Below, piece after piece: positions 24,751 to 32,065 of a stretch of 49,654 bases of DNA. Source of the DNA: Petrotoga olearia DSM 13574 (lineage in GTDB: Bacteria; Thermotogota; Thermotogae; Petrotogales; Petrotogaceae); contig NZ_AZRL01000002.1 of NCBI RefSeq assembly GCF_002895525.1, positions 1-49,654 on the forward strand, given 5' to 3'. The number at the start of each line of letters is the position of its first letter. Positions within the stretch are counted from its first letter, which is position 1. The position numbers were made by a program, and so were the translations under genes. The notes under the pieces are model-generated. The model saw only the letters and a list, made by a program, of their open reading frames with translations. It was not told the origin of the DNA and made no database searches.

Positions 24751-24774
24751 ATCAAGGTTAATATTTATTATAAT
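24745..24774 (+). promoter_or_regulatory. Promoter of the first opp operon
   Basis: TTGACA (24745-24750) and TATAAT (24769-24774) with an 18-nt spacer. Both hexamers are perfect. Transcription would begin about 35 nt before oppD. Confidence 0.9.
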
Positions 24775-24814
24775 ATCAAATAGAATTAAAGAGATATTAT
24801 ATTATGAGGTGGAT

Positions 24815-25873
24815 ATGTTGGATAATATCATCTTAGACGTTAGAAATATGAGTACTCATTTTCCCGTAGCTGAAGGAACGATTAAGGCTGTTAATAAACT
24901 TTCCTTTACCTTGAGTAAAAACGAAACCTTGGGGATCGTTGGAGAAACCGGATCGGGTAAAAGCGTATCTATGAAAACTGTAATGGGGATGATAAAGAGT
25001 CCCGGATATATTACAAAAGAAAGTCAGATTTTATTTAAAACCAACGAATTCAGTAAAGATGGGAAGGAAGAGTTCGTTGATCTGGCAAAATTAAAACAGA
25101 AGGATTTTACAAGGATAAGAGGGAAACATATAGGTATGGTTTTTCAGGATCCGATGTCTTCTTTGAACCCAATGTTTACGATAGCGGATCAGATGATTGA
25201 AACTATTGTTTTTCACCAAAATGTATCTATACAAGAAGCAAGGGAAAGGGCTATAAAACTTTTAGATGATGTAGGGATTGCCAATCCAGCCGAAAGAATC
25301 GATGACTATCCTTTCCAACTTTCAGGCGGTCAAAGGCAAAGGGTAGTAATAGCCATCGGACTTTCTTGTAATCCAGAAATATTAATCGCCGACGAACCTA
25401 CTACCGCTTTGGATGTTACTATTCAAGCACAAATTTTAGAGTTGATGAAAGATTTACAACAAGAGTATGATATGGGAATGATATACATAACTCATGACCT
25501 CTCTGTAATAGCTGAGGTAGCCGATAAAGTTATTGTAATGTATGGTGGGGCACAGATGGAAATGACCGATATTTATACACTTTTTGAAAAACCTATGCAC
25601 CCATATACCTTTGCTTTGCTTTCCTGTATACCAAGACACGATATAAAGATAGATCTATTGAACCCAATAAAAGGGCAGCCTCCGGTTATGCTAGATCCTC
25701 CACCATTGTGTCCTTTTTTGCCGAGATGTCCCTATGCCACTGAAAAGTGTAGGAAAGAATGGCCAGAGTTAAGAGAAATTGAAGAAAATCATTACATAAG
25801 ATGTTTTAACCCTCTATCTGAAACTACTCCTATTCATTACGATGAAGTAACAGACAAGAAGGAGGCTATTTGA
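24815..25873 (+). CDS. oppD: Opp-type ABC importer ATPase (OppD)
   Basis: An ATP-binding subunit of a peptide/oligosaccharide importer of the Opp/Dpp class. Visible are Walker A GETGSGKS, the Q-loop region MVFQDPMSSLNP, signature LSGGQRQRV, Walker B ILIADEPTTALD, H-loop ITHDLSVIAE, and the C-terminal cysteine cluster (CPFLPRCPYATEKC) typical of OppD/OppF, which can hold an Fe-S cluster in homologues. GTG at 24809, ATG at 24815 and TTG at 24818 are all possible starts; spacing to GAGGTG does not decide between them. It is the first gene of oppDFABC. Confidence 0.92.
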   Translation: MLDNIILDVRNMSTHFPVAEGTIKAVNKLSFTLSKNETLGIVGETGSGKSVSMKTVMGMIKSPGYITKESQILFKTNEFSKDGKEEFVDLAKLKQKDFTRIRGKHIGMVFQDPMSSLNPMFTIADQMIETIVFHQNVSIQEARERAIKLLDDVGIANPAERIDDYPFQLSGGQRQRVVIAIGLSCNPEILIADEPTTALDVTIQAQILELMKDLQQEYDMGMIYITHDLSVIAEVADKVIVMYGGAQMEMTDIYTLFEKPMHPYTFALLSCIPRHDIKIDLLNPIKGQPPVMLDPPPLCPFLPRCPYATEKCRKEWPELREIEENHYIRCFNPLSETTPIHYDEVTDKKEAI

Positions 25874-27081
25874 TGCTTTTAAAAGTTCGTAATCTAAAAA
25901 AATATTTCCCAATTAAACAGGGATTTTTAATAGAAAGAACGGTTGGATATATTAAAGCGGTGGATGGGGTCAATATAGACTTAGATGTGAATGAAACTTA
26001 TGGTTTGGTTGGAGAGTCGGGGTGTGGAAAGACAACCATTGGTAAAACGATTTTAAGGTTGGAAGATCCTACTTTAGGGAAGATTTTTTTAAATGGAGAA
26101 GAAACTTCTCATTATTTTATGAGTAAAAGAACAGGAGTAAAGTATTTGGAAAGAGAGTATATTGATTACGCTCTCGAATTAGAAAAAGAGTTAGGAAGTA
26201 AAGAGAAGGTTCTCGAAAACCTTGAAGATGAAGAGAGAAAGTATGTCCAATATTATTACGATAATGGAAAAGAAAAATTTTTTGATTATATGTTTAAAGA
26301 TATAGAGAAAAAAAGGGCAGAGTTTAGAAGAAATGTTCAAATAGTGTTTCAGGATCCCACGTCTTCCTTGAATCCAAGAATGACGGTAGGACAAGCTTTG
26401 ATTGAACCGCTTTTGTTCCACAAGATGGCAAAAAATAATATAGAAGCGAAAAATATTGCACTTGATATGTTGAAAAAAGTAGGTTTGAAACCTTACCATT
26501 CCGACAGATATCCTCATCAATTTTCTGGGGGGCAAAGACAAAGGGTTGCTGTCGCACGTGCGATTATTTTAGATCCAAAGTTGATTATCCTTGATGAACC
26601 TACTTCTGCGTTAGATGTTTCAGTACAGGCACAGATAATTAATCTTTTAAAAACTTTACAGAGTGAGTTCAATGTTGGATACTTGTTTATTTCTCATGAT
26701 TTAGGGGTTGTTAGGTTCATTTCAAACCATGTTGGTGTAATGTACCTTGGAAGAGTGGTGGAGTTCGGAGAAGGTTCGGAAATATTTGATAGAACGCTAC
26801 ATCCGTACTCGCAAGCTTTACTAAATGCCGCACCCCTCCCAGATCCAAGAAAACGAAGAGATAGAAAAAAGTTTTTGGTTAAAGGTCAAGTACCAAGTCC
26901 GGTTAACAGGCCTAAGGGGTGTTTTTTTAGCCCAAGGTGCCCTTACGCTATGGATATATGTAGAAAAGATTACCCTGGATACTATGAAATAAACAAAGAC
27001 CATTATGTTGCTTGTTTTTTATACAAAGAGGATAAAGATAGAGGTTTATCACAAGAAAAAGAAGGTAAGTTGGTAAAATAA
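25873..27081 (+). CDS. oppF: Opp-type ABC importer ATPase (OppF) with insertion
   Basis: Second ATPase of the importer, 402 residues, longer than the usual 320-340. Walker A is GESGCGKTT, the Q loop IVFQDPTSSLNP, signature FSGGQRQRV, Walker B LIILDEPTSALD, H-loop ISHDLGVVR, and the C-terminal cysteine cluster is CFFSPRCPYAMDIC. Between the first beta-sheet and the Q loop (about residues 80-145) there is a charged helical insertion absent from the second OppF at 38072. ATG at 25873 shares one base with the oppD stop and has GGAGG 7 nt upstream. Confidence 0.93.
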   Translation: MLLKVRNLKKYFPIKQGFLIERTVGYIKAVDGVNIDLDVNETYGLVGESGCGKTTIGKTILRLEDPTLGKIFLNGEETSHYFMSKRTGVKYLEREYIDYALELEKELGSKEKVLENLEDEERKYVQYYYDNGKEKFFDYMFKDIEKKRAEFRRNVQIVFQDPTSSLNPRMTVGQALIEPLLFHKMAKNNIEAKNIALDMLKKVGLKPYHSDRYPHQFSGGQRQRVAVARAIILDPKLIILDEPTSALDVSVQAQIINLLKTLQSEFNVGYLFISHDLGVVRFISNHVGVMYLGRVVEFGEGSEIFDRTLHPYSQALLNAAPLPDPRKRRDRKKFLVKGQVPSPVNRPKGCFFSPRCPYAMDICRKDYPGYYEINKDHYVACFLYKEDKDRGLSQEKEGKLVK

Positions 27082-27099
27082 CTTAAAGGAGGGATTCAC

Positions 27100-28860
27100 A
27101 TGAGAAAGTTGTTGGTACTTTTAGTAGTTGCTTTATGCACTTTGACGATTTTCGCTCAACAGGCTTACAACCCCGAGTGGCTTATTGCAGATGTCGAAGG
27201 TGGTCAAAGAGGTGGGACCTTGTACCTTGCAACAACTTCCGGTCCAAAAACTTTAAATACTTACTGGGCCCAAGAGACATCATCTTCTATTATCATCAAT
27301 CAGGGTGACGTGTCGTTACTTGGTAGCGATTTTTATGGGCAGCCAACACAACCGTCACTTGCCAAAGATTGGGGAGTAGAACGTACAGAAGATGGCGGTA
27401 CACTCTACTGGTTTGAGATGAGAGAAGGGGTTAGATGGTCCGATGGGCACCCACTAACCGTTGATGATGTAATATTTACATGGGAGAAGATAATAGTCCC
27501 AGATTTAACCGCAGATGGTAACGATGTTTATATGGATTCAGAAGGCAATCTTCCAGAATTGACTGTCGAAGGTAATAGAATCATGTTCAAATATCCTACA
27601 GTATTCAGATTTGGGCTTGAAACAGTCGGTGGATTCGCTATAATGCCAAAACATGTTTTAGAGGATAAGGTAACCGATGCAGAAACTTTCCAATCCACTT
27701 GGACGGTTGAACAAATTGATCAACTCGTAGTTGGAGGGCCTTTTAAAGTTACAGAGTATATCGAAGGAGTTAGAGTAGTTCTGGAAAGAAACCCCTATTA
27801 CTTTGAAAGGTCAAAAGATGGTGTCCAACTTCCATACTTAGATAGAATTGTCTTCGAAATAGTAACAGACACCAATGTTGCAAGGTTGAGATTTGAGGCA
27901 GGAGAAATAGATATGCATGGCCCTCAAGCTAAAGATTTTCCAGCTTTGAGAGCTCAAGCTGATGAAAAGGGATGGAATGTAATAGTAGGACCAGCTACTG
28001 CTGGGTCAAACTTTGTGGCGTTCAATTTCAACGCAGCGGATCCTGTTCATAGAGAATGGTTCAGAAACGATAATTTCAGAAAAGCCGTAGCGTATGCTTT
28101 TGATAAACAAACTATCATAGAAACACTGTACAACGGTTTAGGCGTACCTGTCTATGGTCCAAGAACTAATTCTTCGGCTTTCTACAATCCTGAAATTGAG
28201 AATTTGGGATACAGATATTCTCTTGTTACCGCACAGAGGTTACTAAGAGAAGGAGGTTTCACTTGGAATAATAGGGGCCAGTTAGTCGATTGGAATGGAA
28301 ACGTCGTAGAATTTGAATTGAACACCAATGGTGAAAACGTCATGAGAAACGAAATCGCTGTAATTTTAGTTGATTCCTTAGCTAAATTAGGAATAAAAGT
28401 TAATTATAGGCCGGTCCAATTCAACGCTATGGTTCAAAGAATGTACTCAGAGAACTGGGATGCAATTATCATAGGATTAGTTGGAGGAGACGATCCTGGA
28501 TGGAGTACAAACGTTTGGTTGTTAGATGGGGGATTACACTTCTGGAATTGGTCTCCCGAAGTTATGGATTGGGTTGATCCAAATGAATATTTCGTACACC
28601 CTGCTGAGAAAAGAATTGACGAGATTATGAGAGTTCAACGTTCAATATTAGATAAAGATGAGCTTCAAAAACTTTGGGATGAATGGCAAATGTTGATTTC
28701 AGAGAATCAGATCCTAGTTTACACAATTTCTCAGAATTATTTGAACATGCACAAAAATACTTTACATTTATATCCTGTAGAAAAATATGGAACGATTAAT
28801 CCTTACGGTTATTCCTATTCTCCAGGTTTGTGGAAAATTGAGTACGCTTGGAAAGAATAG
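27100..28860 (+). CDS. oppA: Extracellular solute-binding protein, family 5 (OppA type)
   Basis: A secreted or lipid-free periplasmic binding protein of 586 residues with a signal peptide (about 1-19, cut near TIFAQQ). It has the family 5 SBP features: LAKDWGVE, MREGVRWSDGHPLTVDDVIFTWE and FRKAVAYAFDKQTI. In Thermotogota, proteins of this class often bind oligosaccharides and not peptides (established for several family members), so the substrate is open. AAAGGAGGG lies before the ATG. A hairpin terminator after the gene probably lowers expression of the permease genes relative to the binding protein. Confidence 0.93.
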   Translation: MRKLLVLLVVALCTLTIFAQQAYNPEWLIADVEGGQRGGTLYLATTSGPKTLNTYWAQETSSSIIINQGDVSLLGSDFYGQPTQPSLAKDWGVERTEDGGTLYWFEMREGVRWSDGHPLTVDDVIFTWEKIIVPDLTADGNDVYMDSEGNLPELTVEGNRIMFKYPTVFRFGLETVGGFAIMPKHVLEDKVTDAETFQSTWTVEQIDQLVVGGPFKVTEYIEGVRVVLERNPYYFERSKDGVQLPYLDRIVFEIVTDTNVARLRFEAGEIDMHGPQAKDFPALRAQADEKGWNVIVGPATAGSNFVAFNFNAADPVHREWFRNDNFRKAVAYAFDKQTIIETLYNGLGVPVYGPRTNSSAFYNPEIENLGYRYSLVTAQRLLREGGFTWNNRGQLVDWNGNVVEFELNTNGENVMRNEIAVILVDSLAKLGIKVNYRPVQFNAMVQRMYSENWDAIIIGLVGGDDPGWSTNVWLLDGGLHFWNWSPEVMDWVDPNEYFVHPAEKRIDEIMRVQRSILDKDELQKLWDEWQMLISENQILVYTISQNYLNMHKNTLHLYPVEKYGTINPYGYSYSPGLWKIEYAWKE

Positions 28861-28878
28861 TAATTTTAGGTCAGTAGA

Positions 28879-28910
28879 AAAAGGCGGAGGGGAGACCTTC
28901 TGCCTTTTTA
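28879..28910 (+). terminator. Hairpin between oppA and oppB (partial terminator)
   Basis: AAAAGGCGGAGG pairs with CCTTCTGCCTTTT (about 12 bp with wobbles) and is followed by a short T-run. Position after a binding-protein gene inside an operon is typical for differential expression. Confidence 0.75.
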
Positions 28911-28935
28911 AAATCATAGTGAGGAGGCTTCGATT

Positions 28936-29910
28936 TTGCTTAAGTATATAGTTAGAAGACTTATTCTTGCTATACCTGTGTTGTTAGGAGTATCAGTTAT
29001 CTCATTTTTTGTTATGCAATTGGCACCCGGTGATTTTTTAGATACGTATAGAATAAACCCCAATATTAGCCGCGAGAAGATTCAAGAATTAGAGACTTTG
29101 TATGGGTTAGATAAAAATCCTGTGACTCAGTATTTTTTATGGCTAGGGAATATTCTACAGGGAGATTGGGGATACTCATTTGTTTATAAAATAGATGTTT
29201 GGCAAGTGTTGCTCAGAAGATTAGAAGCCACACTTTTATTGGGGGTGACAACTTTTATCTTTACCTGGGGAATCGGTATACCTTTAGGAATAACTGCCGC
29301 CCTTCACCAATACAAATTTACTGACCAAGCCCTTTCTACTATTGGCCTCATAGGCATTTCAATCCCGAACTTCTTTTTTGCCCTTTTATGGTTAATGTGG
29401 GCTGCAAATACAGGGATATTTCCTATTGGGGGGATGCTATCACGGGAATTTGCTAATTTTCCGTGGTACAAACAGATAGGTGATTTTTTCTGGCATGTAG
29501 CTGGCCCAGTAATTACTTTGGGAACTGCGTCTCTTGCGGGAACTATGCGTATTATGAGAGGGCAGATGTTAGATGAGATGAACCAAGATTATGCTGAATT
29601 TGCCAGAGCTAAAGGGATGCCTTCAGATGTTGTCATTTACAAGCATACTTTGCGAAACGCTATCAATCCTGTAATTACCTCCTTAGGATTCAGTTTATCT
29701 GCGATATTAGGTGGTGCTTTGATAACGGAATATGTGTTTTCTTGGCCAGGTTTAGGATCGTTGATGAGAGACGCGATTTTCCAACAAGATATTTATTTGG
29801 TAATGGCCAATTTGTTATTGCAAGGTATTCTTTTAATTGTGGGTAATTTGATCGCTGATATCTTACTAGCGGCATCTGATCCTCGTGTCAGATTAAGAAT
29901 GAGTGCTTAA
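28936..29910 (+). CDS. oppB: Opp-type ABC importer permease (OppB)
   Basis: A 324-residue inner-membrane permease with six membrane segments. The first is at about 9-30. The ATPase-coupling EAA loop is in EFARAKGMPSDVVIYKHTLRNAINP and the C-terminal end is ILLAASDPRVRLR, all characteristic of OppB/DppB. Start TTG at 28936 has GAGGAGG upstream. It lies between oppA and oppC. Confidence 0.93.
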   Translation: MLKYIVRRLILAIPVLLGVSVISFFVMQLAPGDFLDTYRINPNISREKIQELETLYGLDKNPVTQYFLWLGNILQGDWGYSFVYKIDVWQVLLRRLEATLLLGVTTFIFTWGIGIPLGITAALHQYKFTDQALSTIGLIGISIPNFFFALLWLMWAANTGIFPIGGMLSREFANFPWYKQIGDFFWHVAGPVITLGTASLAGTMRIMRGQMLDEMNQDYAEFARAKGMPSDVVIYKHTLRNAINPVITSLGFSLSAILGGALITEYVFSWPGLGSLMRDAIFQQDIYLVMANLLLQGILLIVGNLIADILLAASDPRVRLRMSA

Positions 29911-29927
29911 ATTGGAGGGATTTTTAA

Positions 29928-31604
29928 GTGAGAAAAAAGCAAAAAAATAATTTGAAAGACATACCTCAAAACACACAAAACGATGAAGAACTTTTTGAGC
30001 GAGAATTTATGTCAACCCCTGCACTTATTTGGAGAGCTTTAAGAAGGCATAAACTGGGAATGATATCACTTGTTGTTTTGATTATTTTGTATTTACTGGC
30101 TATATTTGCAGATTTTGTCTCTCCAATGAATCCATTTAATAATCATATTCAGTATAGGTTTGCTCCTCCTTCTACAATTTATAGAAAAGATTTATTCACA
30201 GGAGAAAGAGTTGGTCCCCACACTTACCTCTATATGAGTGAAAGAGATCCAATAACGTACCAAAGTGATTATGTAGAAGCAACCCATTTGGATATTATAA
30301 AGGCAAGAGATCCCGAAACGGGCGATTTAATTACTTTTGAATTGGGGGAATACAATCCAACATACAATGCAACAGTTTCAGATATTACATATACATTTAA
30401 AAATACTATTATGGCGAAAACTGCAGATGGGGAGTACGTTGAATTAGCAACCAGTCGTAAATACGATCAGAATTTGATTCCTTTATCTTATTTCACCAAA
30501 GAAGAAAACTTAAATGGGCCGGTTTCGTTTGAAGATGGTCTTTATGACGTTAATTTTTCAAAACTTTTGAGTGGAGATACGATTGTTGTTAAGGAAGATA
30601 ACAGAAGTATGGCAATTAATACTTACAAAAGTGATTATAGATACGCTCCTAAAATAAGAAATCAAGAAATTATCAGTGTAGATACTTTTGCAACTTTGGA
30701 AGAAATAAATGTTTATTTTGATTTTATGCCTGTTGTATTGACCCCTTCAGATTTGCGCGCAGTTAATTTGAAAAATTACCCTATTGAATTTTTTATTCGT
30801 TCGTGGGATTATAAGCTTTTTGGGATTATCCCTACGAATTTACATTTATTTGGAGTTGAAAAAACAAAATTGCCTTCGCTATCCGATTATTTTTCCAACG
30901 ATGGGATACTTTATGTATGGGGATCGGACCAATATGGAAGGGATATTTTCAGTAGGATATTCTTTGCTTCCCGAATTTCTCTTTCTATAGGGTTGATTGG
31001 AATATTATTAACTTTTACAATAGGTATTTTTTTAGGTGGTTTAGCAGGATATTTTGGAGGATGGGTAGACGAAGTGACTATGAGGTTCACGGAAATATTG
31101 ATGTCAATTCCTAGTCTTTATTTGATATTAACTTTAAGTGCTGTTTTGCCCACAGGTATCTCACCGGAGATTAGGTATCTTTTGATAGTTGTAATTTTAT
31201 CTTTCATTGGATGGCCCGGAATGACAAGGGTTATAAGAGGAATGACTATGGGTTTGAAACAAACGGAGTTTGTTCAAGCGGCTATTGCATTAGGATATCC
31301 TCCAAGAAAAGTGATTTGGAACCATTTGTTACCAAACACCTATACTTACGTAATTGTTTCAGCTACTTTATCTATTCCAGGATATATTTTAGGTGAAGCA
31401 AGTCTTAGTTTCTTGGGTGTTGGAGTAACAGAACCTGGAGCCTCTTGGGGTTTGATGCTTTCTCAGGCTCAAGATATCCAAGTTTTAACTAGTTACCCGT
31501 GGGTACTTTTACCTGGATTATTTATCATTATAACGGTTCTTGCCTTTAATTTATTCGGCGATGCCATAAGGGATGCACTGGATCCACGAGCTTTAGGTCT
31601 ATAA
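29928..31604 (+). CDS. oppC: Opp-type ABC importer permease (OppC) with large insertion
   Basis: Partner permease of OppB, but 558 residues long against about 300 for typical OppC. The first membrane segment lies at about 43-62 and the canonical permease domain begins only near residue 325 (YVWGSDQYGRDIFSRI). It contains the EAA loop in VQAAIALGYPPRKVIWNHLLPN. The intervening 260 or so residues are hydrophilic, beta-rich and predicted to be outside the membrane, possibly docking the binding protein. GTG start with GGAGGG upstream. It is the last gene of the operon; a terminator follows. Confidence 0.92.
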   Translation: MRKKQKNNLKDIPQNTQNDEELFEREFMSTPALIWRALRRHKLGMISLVVLIILYLLAIFADFVSPMNPFNNHIQYRFAPPSTIYRKDLFTGERVGPHTYLYMSERDPITYQSDYVEATHLDIIKARDPETGDLITFELGEYNPTYNATVSDITYTFKNTIMAKTADGEYVELATSRKYDQNLIPLSYFTKEENLNGPVSFEDGLYDVNFSKLLSGDTIVVKEDNRSMAINTYKSDYRYAPKIRNQEIISVDTFATLEEINVYFDFMPVVLTPSDLRAVNLKNYPIEFFIRSWDYKLFGIIPTNLHLFGVEKTKLPSLSDYFSNDGILYVWGSDQYGRDIFSRIFFASRISLSIGLIGILLTFTIGIFLGGLAGYFGGWVDEVTMRFTEILMSIPSLYLILTLSAVLPTGISPEIRYLLIVVILSFIGWPGMTRVIRGMTMGLKQTEFVQAAIALGYPPRKVIWNHLLPNTYTYVIVSATLSIPGYILGEASLSFLGVGVTEPGASWGLMLSQAQDIQVLTSYPWVLLPGLFIIITVLAFNLFGDAIRDALDPRALGL

Positions 31605-31627
31605 TTTTAGTTCAATAATTAATATAA

Positions 31628-31654
31628 GCCCCACGTACTTTGTGGGGTCTTTTA
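31628..31654 (+). terminator. Terminator of the first opp operon
   Basis: CCCCAC (31629-31634) pairs with GTGGGG (31642-31647) and TCTTTTATT follows. Confidence 0.85.
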
Positions 31655-31659
31655 TTATG

Positions 31660-31829
31660 CCCACCAGCATGAGTCCACAATTTTTTCAAGCCTATCGAAC
31701 ATCAATCCATTCTTTCCTAAATTAGCTACAATTACTATTTAAACTTAAAAAAGTGGGGATTTTTCTTTAGTTAAGAAAACGACTTCAAGATTTAAGTTCC
31801 TATCTTTATAAATACCAAGAAATTAATTG
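31660..31829. other. Intergenic stretch without recognisable features
   Basis: Between the terminator of the first opp operon and the conserved element of the second I find no reading frame, RNA gene or repeat that I can support. The sequence is AT-rich. Confidence 0.6.
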
Positions 31830-31932
31830 AAAATTTGAAAAAATTAGCATTATTGAAATTTCTTTCATTATTTAAGAATAATTGGCAATAAATACCTTAG
31901 ATTACTGTTAATTAGTTTTTTCTAACTTGACA
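31830..31932 (+). promoter_or_regulatory. 103-bp conserved upstream element, second opp operon
   Basis: This is the counterpart of 24648-24750, of equal length and ungapped. Most differences cluster just upstream of the -35 box. The TTGAAA-N4-TTTCAT palindrome (31853-31868) is kept apart from one outer base. The shared ends at the -35 box suggest activator or repressor sites placed at the same helical phase. Confidence 0.8.
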
Positions 31933-31955
31933 AACTATGTAAACTTCATTATAAT
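31927..31955 (+). promoter_or_regulatory. Promoter of the second opp operon
   Basis: TTGACA (31927-31932) and TATAAT (31950-31955) with a 17-nt spacer. It leaves an untranslated leader of about 105 nt before oppA, in which I see no clear structure. Confidence 0.9.
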
Positions 31956-32065
31956 TAAGTATGTAAGAGAAAATATTGTTAAGTAGCAATTAATTTTAAT
32001 CTATTGTTTTGTTGTGAGTAAGTTTGCTTCAATTAGGGTTTTACAAATGTTAAAGGAGGGATATT

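Noticed and set aside
30784-31396. Small plus-strand frames within oppC
   Set aside because: They overlap the permease gene in another frame and encode no recognisable protein.
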